The notes: generated from the sequence alone by a model not told the origin. Counted from the stretch's first letter, positions 12,436 to 25,132 are shown. The stretch: 64,000 bases of DNA from Megalonaias nervosa (GCA_016617855.1 JAECUM010001776.1:1-64000), one strand, 5' to 3'. Made by a program: numbers and translations.

Positions 12436-12793
12436 TCACATAAAAAATTTAAAAATAAGTCTCTCATGGTGGAAATCGATACACTCAAAAAGAATGTGAT
12501 CTACTGTTAGTGACACCTGGCAAGGTATGCACTCTGTATATTCACCGTACAGGAGATATGCATGGATCAGCCAAGGTAGCACACCTACTTTGCGGCAATG
12601 TTGGCAGATAATCGCATGGTCAGCGTTGAGAATACGACGTTGGGCCAACGTCGGACCATTCTGGAAAGGCAATATTTGGGTTAACGTTGTCCAGTGGTTG
12701 CAATTCCGACGTTGGAAAACACTAATTGGACAATCTTGCTTTATGGTTGTAATGCCCACGTTAGGCAATCTGCGATGGCCCAACGTACAGTGA
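12436..12793 (-). mobile_element. Non-LTR retrotransposon 3' scrap joined to a CAACGTTGG-rich repeat
   Basis: On the minus strand 12440-12545 encodes CIPCQVSLTVDHILFEC followed by a conserved His/Arg stretch. This is the zinc-knuckle-like C-terminal signature of Jockey/RTE-type reverse transcriptase ORFs. The part at 12590-12790 instead carries scattered copies of the palindromic core CCAACGT/ACGTTGG, seen as CCAACGTCGGACC and GACGTTGG, and looks like a separate non-coding repeat fused in frame by chance. Confidence 0.5.
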
Positions 12794-12972
12794 TATTTTT
12801 CAAGTATATTTTCTACCCATAAATTGAATCACGTGAGGATACAAATGGCTACTTAGCAAAAATAACTCATTCACCTATAATACTATGTTGTACCAAGATT
12901 TAAATCTGCTCTACATTTACATTTCTAATATACGTAATTATAAAACCAGATTCCAACATGACCTCCAACAAT

Positions 12973-13892
12973 TGTTACGTATATGTAATTTAATTGTTTG
13001 TGTGTTAGTTTTAAATTCTCCTTTATTTTATTTGTATTTTCATTAAATGTTATTGTAATAATTTTATTCACTGGATTTGACTTTTTTTTCGGAAAATTCA
13101 GTTTTCTGTTTTGACCTGATAAATACAGTACATTGCTACATTCTATTTTTAGCTGGCCTTGGTTCAAAATTTGGTAAACACTGAGTGAAAATGATTGGTC
13201 ATAATCAAGGTCATACTTAGCTTGCTTGATAGCTTTATTTGTAAGTAAATGTTTTTTATTGAATCTTATAAGTAAGATTTGTTTAGTAGAATTAAGTTCT
13301 TCCATGGCGTACGTGTCTATCGGCTGTGCGCTTTTACTGCGTTGTTCCAACTGGGTGAACACGTGGGCCATCAATGATCTAAAATCGCGGGTTAAACCAG
13401 ATATTTTGTAGAGATTTTGTCAGTCGTAAAATATATACCTTCGGACTCAAGGTATTTATCTTGTTCTTGCCATTTGAGTTGATTTTCGTATTTAAAATAA
13501 TTTACTCACCCTGGAAAATACTTGCGTTGACAAAGATTCTTGGACAAAGACATTCAGTGGAAATTATTTCGAATTCTAAAGCCGGTATACTATTCTTGAT
13601 TCATAAAATTCAACAAGGAACTGTTGACACAACAACACCTTATAGAAGACGTCATCGCCTTCCATATTGGAACTTCATCGGGATTCGAACTTCGATTGAT
13701 TTAAGACTTTTTAGTGATAGGACTTATGTTTTTGAATTCTAGGATTAATTTTTGGATTAGATTCATAAACCGTAAATCCTATTTCATATTTTTACCTCGT
13801 TTTCTAGGGAAATAAATTATTTTGTTAAAATTGCAAAGATTAATGACTTCACTCTTTTCTTTTGTTACTTTTGTACTAGTCTACACGTAACA
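12973..13892. mobile_element. Solo LTR of a Ty3/Gypsy element
   Basis: Begins TGTTACGTATATG and ends CACGTAACA, giving a TG...CA terminus, and is flanked on both sides by CAAT (12969-12972 and 13893-13896), a clean target duplication. It aligns along its length with the LTR at 46096-47026. For example, CGTCATCGCCTTCCATATTG and TTTTCTAGGGAAATAAATTA occur in both. No internal region remains, as expected after LTR-LTR recombination. Open frames inside it are not genes. Confidence 0.9.
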
Positions 13893-14010
13893 CAATTGCA
13901 AAGGAATAATTAAGATATAACAAGGACTGATATTCCATGGATAGCAAAACGATAGTACTCTACATTCAATATTGCAGAATGGATTCATTTGTGTTGATGG
14001 TAGGCTACTT

Positions 14011-14018
14011 TGTCTATC

Positions 14019-14075
<57 letters not shown>

Positions 14076-14087
14076 ATCTATCTATCT
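14011..14087. repeat. (TATC)n microsatellite
   Basis: Tetranucleotide repeat with two single-base interruptions. Confidence 0.96.
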
Positions 14088-15299
14088 CCCCGTGTAAGAA
14101 ACCTACATCATAGCGCGATATGATGTATAATTATCTGGATCAATTAAAGTCGATCCCGCAAATCATTACCACTCCGCACCCAGTCCACCCGCGATCGTTG
14201 TACCTCGGAAAGTTAACTCTAACATAGTTCCTTATTTGGAATTTTATTGAAATTTTAGAGTAATTACACAGCTGTGGAATGAACAATATGCTTCAAATAT
14301 AACATTATCTTTTCGTTTAATTAAAAGTCAGTAATATCAGCTCCATATTAGGAATATGTACATGGACCAGGGGGCATGAGCTTGAAACAAAATCATTTAG
14401 ACCTATTTAATTTCGGGGTAGGGTCTGGCACTTTTTTTTGGAACAAGCTCCAGCACATAAATAAACTGAAAATTTCTTGCTCTGATTTATAGATAAAGGA
14501 ACCAATTACATCCAGTATATTAATAAAAACAAATTAAATTAATTTTCGTCAGGTAAAAGATAAAAAATATCCGGACTTAGTCGAAAATCAGCACTCCACC
14601 CACCTACACACCCAAGAGAAATTTAGACGTGTATGTTGTTTATATGATTCTAGGATGGTCTTTTGAAGAGGAATGAAAGCAGGCATCTTTATGTTTTAAT
14701 ATTCAGCTTCTTTACGGCCCAGCTTAGTTCTTAACAGTATATGGTGATTAGCCCTCACTACCACTTGACAACGTATCCCTGTGGGCCATGCAAGAGCTAA
14801 ATGTAAAATATTGTAGTAATGAATATATATTTCCGGATAAATATGCACTTCAGCTTTTCACTAAACATTTTGTCACTTCACGTCATGATGCTAATTCGTG
14901 CCTATGTCATCTTAGGAAACCAAGCTAAAGACTAATCGGTATTGTAGCATGTTATGATACACATAAGACCAAACATAACCTGGAACTTGCGTAAACACAA
15001 GGAAATCTCAATCGCGGAGTTGCATTATTTGATTTCTCTCGAGGTTCTGCGCAGCATTGATTATTTTTCTCACCCATTTTTTTTTCTAGTCAAATTAAAA
15101 TATCTTCTCACCTTTGCAATGTATTTAACAGATTCAACACAAACATTAGTCATCAGGTATTATTTTTGTTCACATTTTTGTATAAGTCATTCTGTCTTAT
15201 AATGTGTTCTAAAAATGTGAATAATTATTTAATAGAATCTAAAAAAGACCAAACAACAATTTAACAGTTATAGGTGTTAAGCTGTTTAGTGTTGTATGC
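14088..15299. other. Host intergenic DNA, nothing recognised
   Basis: AT-rich. A short open frame near 14954-15202 has no recognisable features. Confidence 0.55.
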
Positions 15300-15975
15300 A
15301 TTGCATCAGCTTTTGATGGCACGTGCCATTGTTTTATAATCACGAATATATTAATGAGGGCAATGGCGTCACCTGTCGATCCAAAGATCACATGCTCTAA
15401 GCGCAAGAAAATAACCCAAAATCATTTGATAGTATTGCTGTATTATTGTACTTAATCTTCCCGTGGTATAGCGTGCAGACGGATAAATTATACACTCTGA
15501 TTAGAAAGTGCAGGTGGTTTCATTTCTGTTTTCATAATCAGGATTGATTGAACCGGACAGATCGGGATTGTTTGGCAACGTTGGAGAAAAGCAGACTTGA
15601 CATAACACTGGTTGTAACTAAGTATGCGGTAGTTGCTGAGAGACTTATGATTTTTGTGGTCAGAGTTGTGCATAGTTACTGTGTCAGGAATATTATATAC
15701 TATTATATTCAAATCATTATCACACGCTTTAATTTATAAAGTGTTATAAGTCAACTCAGGCAAGTTTGCTTAAACAACAATTTTGTTCCTTATGGTATAA
15801 ACTTTCCTTCCCGTAAAGCCATTGCTCCCCACTTGATGTTAATGTGTTCCTTACCACCTCCCCGTACCACAAAATGCAACTTCTTGTCAGATTATAAACG
15901 CTTTAATAAACTTGATGGTGTGTTAGGGCCCAATAACAGGGATTCAAACAGTTTATTGATGTCATCCTCACTGAC
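15300..15975. repeat. Copy 2 of the dispersed repeat seen at 4949-6440
   Basis: Carries the same ordered landmarks as copy 1, including the GCACGTGCCA region, ATTTGATAGTATTGCTGTA, and CTTTAATAAACTTGATGGTG followed by a CCCAATAACAGGGATTCAAA-like tail. Divergence is high and the frames are closed. Confidence 0.45.
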
Positions 15976-17252
15976 GACATAAGCAGCTTGGGGTTTGTTC
16001 CCTTTCCATTTCTTTTTCAGTTTATTTGGTAAAATTTAGGGTCATAGACTATGCTGCATTTGTATCTGTGTCGTCTCAGGTACAGTTTAGATCTTCCCGT
16101 CATGCCTTTTATAAATTGAGTAGTGTATGCGTTGAGTAGCTAGGGGTAATTTGTTTAACTACTGGTATGTGTCACACATACCCAACCCAAAAGTACCTCC
16201 TGAAAGATGAGCCTCAACCAGCGTACATACCATGTCAGTTCCCGTGCATGAAAATGCATTTTTACCAGATGTAAGGGCTGATTAGAAGGTAAAGTTAATC
16301 AAATCATTTGCCAAGTTCCTGTAATGTTTCAATACAAGTATCTAAGAAATGAACCATCGACTTCCACTTGCATTACACTTTTCCAGATGTTTTAAGGACT
16401 GAGCAGCACGTTGCACACAATGTATATAAACACTTAAGAAATATTAAAGGTCCAATGGGTCCAAAAAGATCGGTTCCTGACCTCAGACCACCTTAATTTT
16501 CATGTCATGTCTATATAACATATATGTGATGTTAAATGCAGTATCGATTACAATGTAAGATCTCTAAAATTGATCAGTCATATAGAACTGCATAATTTTT
16601 ACATAGCTGTTTCATTTAGACAAAATGAACCAGTATTTGAGTGCATAATTCAGTCACTGAATATAACGTATAACGTATCATTTGTGCAAACGTTTGTATA
16701 ACACTAAAGAGCGGTTTAAAGTGTATTGTAAAAGTACATATACGGATTTTCCAGCGGAAGCACATGATATAAAATAATAGTTAAAATCTATTTGTCAAAC
16801 TAAATCGTTATCAGTCTATCAAAGCAACGTAAAATACAACAACAGAAGAATTGATGGTGGTACGACCTCAAAACCATCTCACTGAAAGAACATTGGGGGA
16901 TAATGTGTCCCTGTTTATAACGCAAAATGAAAAATTCTCATCAAGTTCGCCAATTCATTCATGTATGAAATACTAACCTTTAGTCTAAGTGTACTGCAGT
17001 ACATTTTTACATTCTGATCCATTGGTTAAGTATTATGTACTGAAAGGCACAAAACTGAAACAGTTGCCACGGAGAGGGATTATTTCAAATGACTACAATA
17101 CATTTCTTTTCTTATTAAAACAAATATCTACATTACATGACTAACGGTAATAATTAAGATTCAACATAAAGTACATTTTGTATCTGCAACAAATAAATAT
17201 ACGGCATGAGAAGTAACTATAGTGCGGTAACTGGTTCCTTAATTCTATAACG
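15976..17252. other. Host intergenic DNA, nothing recognised
   Basis: No coding region, RNA gene or repeat could be supported by reading. Confidence 0.55.
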
Positions 17253-17429
17253 CAGGGGTCTGAAACACGCGGCACGCGGGCCGCATGCGGCCCGCCAAGC
17301 CATATCCTGTGGCCCTCAAAATGATTGGCGTCACATGGTGTCATGAGAGATTACAAATGTGGTGCGGCCCTTGGGCCATCGAAAATTCCCTCATCCGGCC
17401 CTCAGGGTGGTTTGAGTTTGAGACCCCTG
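17253..17429. mobile_element. hAT-type MITE (177 bp)
   Basis: Terminal inverted repeats CAGGGGTCTGAAAC and GTTTGAGACCCCTG match at 13 of 14 positions, and CAGGGG termini are typical of hAT/Charlie non-autonomous elements. Flanking octamers CTATAACG and CTGTAGAG agree at 5 of 8 positions, consistent with an old 8-bp target duplication. The interior is GC-rich (CGGCACGCGGGCCGC), unlike the host around it, and has no coding capacity. Confidence 0.82.
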
Positions 17430-20331
17430 CTGTAGAGGCTAGTTAACAATCATTATCTTCGGAACTGGAATGGTTAGTGAGGAAACGAACCTTAAAAAGA
17501 GTATTTACATTGGTTTGCAAACAAAAACAAAACCATAACTGATATAGCTTGCTGATCATCAGAAATACTGAACACAAAAAAATCCTAGTGGCTGCTACAG
17601 AGCATAACACCTTTGTAGAATTTATATAAAGTTGCATATTTATAAACGGTTTCGTGGTACTAAAGTATAATGTCCGGATACAAACATAGACGAATTTTCT
17701 AGTTTTTTTTAAATTTTTTCTTCTATCCTCTTGTTAAAGATAGTAACCGAACTAATTTCATTTTCCATAGTGATATTAAAAACTCTTAGTAACCTCCACT
17801 TACGCAGTTTTTCTTACAGATAATTATACCACTAACTAAAGATAGTAACATGTTATAATTGTATTTGATACATGGATATAAACAATATTAATAGTCACCA
17901 CTAATTCATTTCTTTGTTTATAAGTCACCACTAACTCATTTCTTTGTTTATAAATAAATGTACATAGTATCATACACATTGTCGTTATGTTTTATGCTTC
18001 AGCATTTGGTTGTTATCCATCTTACTTTGAAATGATAAGCAGTATTTTTATCAGATTGTATGGTTGGAATTATTGTCTATGTGGAATTATCATCAATGCG
18101 GTTTGACCATGACCATCTCTTTTCTTCTTTTCTCTTCCTTTCTATTCGAAGACAACTACATCATGAAGATTGGATGGCGAAACATCACAATAGACTCACA
18201 GATTTATATAAATGATTGTAACTCCTTTTGGCTCATCAGGATTCTGAAGTATATTGACCGTAATATCATCTGTGATTAGAATTTTGATTGATGTACAGTT
18301 GACATCTGTATTTTTCTGCCCTGACCATCTTTCTTCTTCAGTTTGTTTACATTGAATTGTGAAAAGGTTTACAGCAAGATCATATGACGGAACATCCCAA
18401 CTTTCTAATAGATCTTTAATTCATTTTTCTGAAACCTAAAATATAAGTACATTTAATGGCCCCCCACCCCCACCCCACCAAGACTGAAGGTGGTCGAGCG
18501 TGCTGCATCGTGTGAAAGAAAGTTAGTATTTTGATATTGCAATGCCTAAAACCAACGCACCCAGAGCAACGATGAACACGGCCAACAAATCCATCTTCAT
18601 TTTTGTCCATACATAATAGAAGGTACACAATTCCGGGCCACTATTCCCTCACTAACCATAATACTTACGTGACTATGCAGCCAACATTACATGCTCTTCT
18701 TCTCCGGATTGTATTCACATTGAGGCTTTCAGAAATTAAAGTTCTAGATGCTCTCAGACATAGTTGAAATCTATGATTGTGTATTGGATCATACATCTCC
18801 ATGTAAAATTTCAACGCTATCCGTTTACAAACGAACCATAGTCAATTTTAGTCCTGTATAATGGGAACATGACCTTTCATGCTGCTCCCCAAGTCGTTTG
18901 CTATAAATGATATTAAATCCAGTTGTTCAGACATTATTATGTGATGTACTCGCTATGTGGAGCAAAAAAACAAAATGTCTCAATATTTTGTTTGGGGTCA
19001 TTAGGAATTCGGTGCAACAGGAATAAGTGCATGCATACAGTGTTAGAGTTCGAAAGCGTGAACTTGTTACAATTTCTGAAATTTGTTTAATCATATCTGT
19101 AGTTATATATGCGTGCTTATTGATCCATATCCGTTATAGACGTTATCGACATGTAACGATGAGTCAGTTTCTGGATTAAGGCATTTCACTATGTTAACCT
19201 TGATGCTGAAAAGTGCGATAGTCAACATGCTACACTGAGGTACATTATCATCCTGAGAATAGCTTTCAGAAAGTGTTTGTCCAACATTAATTCAGGGACA
19301 TCCATCTTTCCAAATAACTGATATAAAGACAGACAAGCCGCCCTTAAACTTAACCTGAGGTGATCAGTCATCATGCTGTACTTCGCGTCATAATTTTCCA
19401 TCACCCTTGCTTCTCGCCAAGAAGGAGGACAATAGTGACCAAAGGCTAATTAAGAAAAGTAATAGCATTACGAAAGTCTTTAGTAAGTTAATATTTTCTA
19501 AACAAAAGTAAACATGTGTTCCTATACTACAGAGTATAAAAGGTTTACCAAAAAAATGCTTTATCATGTAAATGGTAAGATCTTTGTTCATGTGTCAAGT
19601 ATGTGTGTTCTATATGCGAGAGACAAAACACCATCTCATAGTTCCTGTTAGTTCTATATGATGGATGCTATTCTCCTATGCCATGATGGTTATTTGTGCC
19701 AGATTCAATCATGGACTTATTTAAATAATGAAGTTAATATAAACGTTCAATCCTATAATCGAAACAGGTTATGTTTTTACTTCATTTTTTACAGAATATT
19801 TACACGTTCACCTTTAGTCTTATGCGAGAACATGTTTAACTTTGTTCAGGAGCGCTTATTACATACAAACTTTAGCAATTTTTCAAATTTACCAATGATT
19901 TTAATTAATATTTACTTCACATTATATAGCCCGGAAAATATTTAAACCTGATACGTATAGAAAGGAAGACATGAATTCTTCTGTTCAATGTCATCTATAC
20001 GTTATCATTTCAAAGTAAAGGGGATATATTAAACATGTTTAAATTGCAACTACTTGTGATGTTGTGATGTTTTAATACCGTGAATTTTACTGCACATATT
20101 TCACATGTTATAGTAAACGTAACCAACAAACTGTGCTCATTGGGCTGATATATTTAGGATTTGAAATGATGTACGCTGTGTAGCTTTGACACAGATTTCA
20201 AAGGCCACATAATCATCACAAATAGCTTGATTATCGTTGATAAGAAAGCTTTTAGTGTTCACGAGATCAAAGCAGAGGCACGACTAGAGCAATTACTTTT
20301 GTCAGAAGACATACCTTTGTCAGAACTTACA
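17430..20331. other. Host intergenic DNA with minor local duplications
   Basis: No gene supported. A ~30-bp tandem duplication (CACTAA.TCATTTCTTTGTTT) lies at about 17893-17952. Two loosely similar blocks containing CTGACCATCT or CATGACCATCT and GGCGAAACATC or GACGGAACATC occur at 18100-18200 and 18330-18410. Confidence 0.5.
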
Positions 20332-20864
20332 ATGATTGCAGTTAAGTTCACTCGACTGATCGTCGCTCTCTGTGCTTTAGTAGTTACTGTAAAAGCACGA
20401 GATTTCAGTTATTATTCTTACAATGATGTTATCCCCAAGTTACTTGACAGGACGGAGACAATGGAGAAAAAAATGAAAGAAATGGAGAATTGAGAACTTT
20501 CAATGCAAGCAGAAATTTGTATTATAAATAAAGACCTGTACAAGCAGAAGGAGGAAATTAAACCTCTTAAAGTTCTTTAATCTTTAGCTGGAACAGAAGC
20601 ATATAACAGTGATGATTGTCGAATTCGAAAGAAAGGCAAGGAATCGGAGTCTGATACAAAAGCTGTGAATAATGGCTGTCAATCGTGTAAAGCAGAATTC
20701 TGTATCAGACACGCCTCAGACAATACGTAGGCACATATATCACAAATGGTAAATTTTGACTCGTAGCTTAATCAGAAATTATGTAGTCCAGTATTTAAAT
20801 ACTGTTACAAAATGGAACTGAAACAAAATATACTTCGATAAAATAAATGAAGGGTCCGATAACT

Positions 20865-20921
<57 letters not shown>

Positions 20922-20942
20922 GTCTGTCTGTCTGTCTCTCTT

Positions 20943-21003
<61 letters not shown>

Positions 21004-21981
21004 CGAATACAATATCACGTGTGTCAGGGATTAAGATAAATGCAGTGAACTGATAACAAACAGTGCAAAACTAGTATCTAACTAGCCTGAGCGCTTTCGA
21101 CTCGTAAGGAGTCTTTTTCAAAGGCATAGACAAAAAACATAGACAAGACAAACAATTAAAACAGAAAAACGGTTGTGTTTGCAAAACTGTACATGGCTGT
21201 TTCTGCAGGAATTTAACCTTTAAATATATTATGTTTCAATTAGTTTATTCCAGCTTGTTGCGGATACTGGAAAATATTTGTATTGACCTAGAAATCGATG
21301 AGCCATAACGACCTCTGTTATTTTTAGTACATTTATGTAAGCGCAAATTATATCCATGATATTTCAATGTTATGGTAGTAATTGTAGGATATTAAGCAAA
21401 TTTAGAGAATTATTTAGAAGAAAACGTGTCGACTGCGAAAGTTAATTGTAATTGTTAATATAAATATAACTATGCTTTGAATTGCCAAACTGCAGTAATA
21501 CTCAGAAAGACCTTCGTGAAAAACAAAAGTCAACTGGTTAAATATAACTAACCCAAAACTATTAAAACAATTTATTTTCAGAAGCAGTGGCATTTTCAGC
21601 ATATGTTACTAACTACGTGTTACACCTTGGAATCAACCAAACGATAAAATATAAAGGAGTATTGACAAACGAAGGCAATGCCTACAACTCTCAAACAGGA
21701 ATGGTCCGCAGGATGGTCTGTACCGTATTTCATTTTTTGTCACGACTATAAGCAATCAAGTTGTGTGGGTGCAGCTCATGGCCGACGGTATTAATATCAT
21801 TGACGCTGTAGCCTATAGTATACATCAAGATCAAGAGGACCAAGGGGATAATGTAGCTATACTACGACTCAGAAGGGAACAATTAGTATGGATATCGACA
21901 CACTTACACAGCGTTTCCACACTAGCCAGCACTACAGAATTTTGGCAGGTGACGTTTTCAGGCGTGCGTTTGAGTGACTGA
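20332..21981 (+). pseudogene. C1q-domain-containing protein gene, two exons, decayed
   Basis: Exon 1 (20332 to about 20490) encodes a hydrophobic signal peptide (LIVALCALVVTVKA) followed by charged heptads (TETMEKKMKEMEN), read as a coiled coil. It runs into TGA at 20491-20493. Exon 2 begins after the acceptor TTTATTTTCAG near 21580. It opens with VAFSAYVTNYVLHLG, continues with NEGNAYNSQTG, and ends with STTEFWQVTFSGVRLSD before a stop at 21979-21981: the start, middle and end signatures of a globular C1q domain. A one-base frame change near 21705 separates the two parts. Secreted C1q proteins act as pattern-recognition lectins in invertebrates (family knowledge). Because of the stop and the frameshift I call it a pseudogene; an assembly error is possible. 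Confidence 0.8.
20866..21002. repeat. (CT)n / (TCTG)n / (TA)n compound microsatellite
   Basis: Pyrimidine-rich CT/TCTG tract followed by about 29 TA units, inside the putative C1q intron. Confidence 0.96.
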
Positions 21982-23139
21982 AAATCTCAAACATTTACAT
22001 ACAAGTCTACATATTACTTATTGTTTCGTCTCGTTTTCACGGTTGACTGATTGCCCGTTCAATATTGTTGGAAAATAAATACCTATTTAGATAGGCGGCT
22101 TAAATAGGAGGTTACGTCATGTTATACCAGCACTGGGGATTGTACGTGTGAATAGACACATTTTAAACCGCACCAGCCACTCTTCTTTCAACATCCTAGA
22201 TAGTTTCCACAAATTTATATACAAGTATTTGTCTAGCAAAAGCATATCATCATTTGCTACCATTTGGCCATTTGTCTAAAAACTACAATATTTAGATTAG
22301 TAAGATCTAATTCCATGTTGAAACTACTGTCAAAATCTTGATTTTCAGAAGTTTTGTTTCTTGAGACTTTGCTCAGTAAAAGGAAAGAAAATTAAAAACA
22401 ATAACTTTTCTTTCGCTGAGCTTCAGTTTGAGTTTCATGTTTTATAAAGGAAACACAAGAAGAAACAAACTGACCAGTCACACACTTGAATCTTTCTCTT
22501 TTCGTTTAAAAGAAAGAAAAATATGTGTCACGATTGCAATAACTATCACAGACTCTATTTAGGAAAATAATTGGGGAACAACTTTCACATATATTTGATT
22601 TTACAATCGTAGTTAAATCATTCTTTAAGCTTTGACAGAACCTAGACGTAAACTGAACAGATACTAATTCATTCAAATGTATCACTCAAAATGACAAGGT
22701 AGAAATTGCCGAGTACCCAGTCAACTGAAATGTAAATTGCTGTTTCAGATTGGAAGGAAACAGCATTTGCACTATTTGGACTGATGAAACCCGGCTGAGA
22801 TATAAAAGGGTGTTTCCAGACTTACTAAAACTGTCTAAATAAATATTGCGAAACCTGTCTATTGAAAGAATAAATTAAAGTAGTTTCAGCTGTGCTTCTA
22901 TTAGTGCTCTTGGTAAACAAAATGCAAAATCTTTTTTTCCTCTTGAAAAAGCATATATTATAAAAGTTTTTCTATTTTAAAACCCCATAACGTCAGTAGT
23001 ATATATAAATGAGGATTCTGGGTCACCATTTTCCCTACGTTAAACAAGTGAGCGATGCCCCTTTGATATATAGTACTAGGTTGTGGGGTTTTCTGGCTCA
23101 GTTGCTTTTCTCGTATATAGGTTATCGATGTTTGTATGT
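21982..23139. other. Host/element boundary DNA, nothing recognised
   Basis: No coding region supported. The left end of element D must lie somewhere here or at its right edge, but I could not find a terminal repeat. Confidence 0.45.
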
Positions 23140-24090
23140 ATGTGTGTGTGTCCGATGGCGAATGTGTGAATGTCGTCGGTGGAGTATCGATTATCGTCAA
23201 AGGGGCACAGTCCTTTTGTGTTAATGAGTAGTGTAGACATGTCATCTCGATGGGATTGGAATATTTTCATAGTATAATAGTGTAAATGTCCTTATAGTGG
23301 TTATCTGTAGTGATCGGTTTACCGACCACAGGTTTTCTGACACCTTTAGGGTTTTTTTTCTTGACGCTGCCATCATCGAGAGCGATGCAGTACATTTTGG
23401 ATCGAAGTCCAATGAAACCTGCAATGGGTATTCCATTGGTTTCGTCTTTGAACTTTCCTATGACATTTTTGTTGTTGGCGAAGTGAAATAGGTTGTGTGT
23501 AGGATAATTTTATTCACGAGCGAGTCTGTATCGGTCATGAGCCGAGTAGCACGTTCTCCGTATTTGTTTTGATAAAATCATAATGGAACTCGTACATGAG
23601 CGTTTTGGAGAGATGGGGAGTGGCCGCGCCGACGTAGATGGGTTTATCGAGTTTGAGATTGGTTTTAATGGATTCGATGGCGAAGAGATCTTCATCGAAT
23701 ATTTTTCATGTGGAGAAAGGCATCGTTGGCGACAAGTTTATCTCGTCTTTTGGTTCTGTTAACAATTTTTTTTTTTTCCGATGTCGAATGTTTTTGCATA
23801 TGTTATTCCGAGGATGCTGTTGTTCATGAGTTTGGAGAAAGTTTTGCGAAAGTCTGTGGTGGTTTTTGCCAGCTGTTTCGTGATAAAGTAGATATAGGTT
23901 TTCTTCCACGGGGAACATTGAAATTTGTGAGCGCGATCAACTTTATCGAGCACGAGTCCGTGTTGGATAGTTTGTTCAAGTAGACGATGATGCAAATGTA
24001 CTTCTTTTTGTTCATGAGATTCGACACAAGTTTTTTCACTTTGGCATTTCCAAGACCGAACCAATATTTTTTTTCGCGCTATTCCCAAGA
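23140..24090 (-). pseudogene. DNA polymerase B, C-terminal part, frameshifted
   Basis: Minus-strand pieces in several frames give the ordered signatures of a protein-primed-type PolB: HHRLLEQTIQHGLVLDKV, SPWKKTYI, FSKLMNNS (motif B region), LDKPIYVGAATPHLSKTLMY, MTDTDSL (motif C), FKDETNGIP, FIGLRSKMYCIALDD, and the C-terminal DDNRYSTDDIHTFAIGH near 23150. At least four frame changes separate them. The N-terminal exonuclease and motif A are missing: upstream of 24090 the sequence passes into a plus-strand zinc-ribbon gene. This polymerase differs from both the A/B fusion and the C polymerase, so a third polymerase lineage is represented here. Confidence 0.8.
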
Positions 24091-24129
24091 CAGCATTTCA
24101 CTAGTGACAAGTCCTTTACTTCCATTTTA

Positions 24130-24280
24130 ATGATTAAATCTTGTCCACGGTGTGGAGTAGGTGTTCGTGGTGATTTACCAGTGTGTAAAAAAACTGTGGT
24201 GGTCCAAACATTAGAGCAACCAAATATTACTATGAGAAATTGAGAACAAGCAGCAAGATCAATAAAATCCCTGAGGTGAT
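24130..24280 (+). pseudogene. Small zinc-ribbon protein, frameshifted
   Basis: From the ATG at 24130 the frame gives KSCPRCGVGVRGDLPVC. After a shift in the A-run near 24190 another frame gives NCGGPNIRATKYYYEKL. The C..CG.GVRG...C..CGG pattern is the same as in element B at 36362-36580. It is probably a zinc-binding accessory protein of unknown role. Position next to an HNH gene is shared with B. Confidence 0.6.
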
Positions 24281-24569
24281 GGGCGTATATACGAAACAGA
24301 TTAAGTATGATGCATCGCAAGTCGACATTTGGAAAGTTCTTCCAGTGTTTAATCGCTACGAAGCTAACATGACTGGAGATGTGCGTATCGTGTGCACTAA
24401 AAAGATGTTCGTGTTAAGATTTAACAGAACTGGCTACTACATCCTTAATTTGTACCTAGGTGGTATCAGAGCCACGATGTATCGCTATGTGTTTGACGCT
24501 CACCGGGCATCATTTTCATCGGAAATATGGTTACTCGTCTCAACGAGGTTAAATCTGATAATCGATTAG
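24281..24569 (+). pseudogene. HNH endonuclease N-terminal fragment
   Basis: The stretch FNRYEANMTGDVRIVCTKK, then TGYYILNLYLGG and YRYVFDAHRA, aligns with the start of B's HNH protein (NYEASRDGVIRN, TGYIMFTAG, HRFVFECFHG). This is the region before the HNH motif. The catalytic His-Asn part (NHIDGNK in B) is not found here because the frame ends at 24567. The call rests on similarity to B plus the shared gene order. Confidence 0.55.
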
Positions 24570-24683
24570 GCAATTTAGAGAATGTAAAACAGCCTTAAAT
24601 TAATTGTTTGCTGGATTTAAAAACTTTGTAGCAGAGGATGTTAAAAGAAAAACAAAGAAAAAAAAATTATGCGTGTCGTCTTC

Positions 24684-25103
24684 TCAGGGTGGAAAAAGAA
24701 AATAATAGGTGATTGTTGTGAGTGTGTGTAGTAGTTTTGTGCGTTGCTTTTTATCCATGTATGAGTTTAATGAGTTCTTTCGATGCATGCAAGAGATGCT
24801 GTATTTGATAATGAGATCTTTCTTGTAGACGATGTTGAGCGTGCTATTAACGTGGAGCACTTTCTGCTGTGCCGCCGTGAGCAATACGAGGTCTGCTCCC
24901 ATGCCGACCACTTTGGTGAGCATGAGCTACACACTGATGTCAATACTGAGATAGTATGCATTGACGATGACATCCTCGAGATCTTTACGATTTTCTACGA
25001 TGACATCAGTGAGATGTCGGATTCTGTCCACCTGGTGAACTGTGTTGATTACGTGAACTTGGTCAACTAGGTCAACTTTGTTGACTACGCTACGGTCAGC
25101 CAT
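24684..25103 (-). pseudogene. Unknown minus-strand protein of element D with one internal stop
   Basis: From the ATG at 25103 the frame runs 140 codons to 24684 with a single TAG after about 67 codons. It starts MADRSVVNKVDLVDQVHVIN and is rich in V/D/L with a helical look; the second half contains LVLLTAAQQKVLHVNSTLN. No family is recognised. Its repeated V-[NDQ]-x-V-D pattern near the start may be a short coiled coil. It follows two similar small genes on the same strand. Confidence 0.35.
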
Positions 25104-25132
25104 GTTTCCCCTGTTTTATGACTGGGATAATT

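Noticed and set aside
12436..12793. Single 115-residue minus-strand gene
   Set aside because: Only the 3' third has the reverse-transcriptase C-terminal signature; the rest is a CAACGTTGG repeat joined by chance.
13461..13742. 93-residue open frame
   Set aside because: Lies wholly inside the solo LTR and is not preserved in the other LTR copy.
20779..21053. Ile/Tyr-repeat and Leu/Ser/Cys-repeat frames
   Set aside because: Translation of the CT/TA compound microsatellite in both directions.
24240..24320. Minus-strand 94-residue frame over 24036-24320 as PolB N-terminus
   Set aside because: Only its last part touches the PolB region; the segment above 24120 encodes the plus-strand zinc-ribbon gene.
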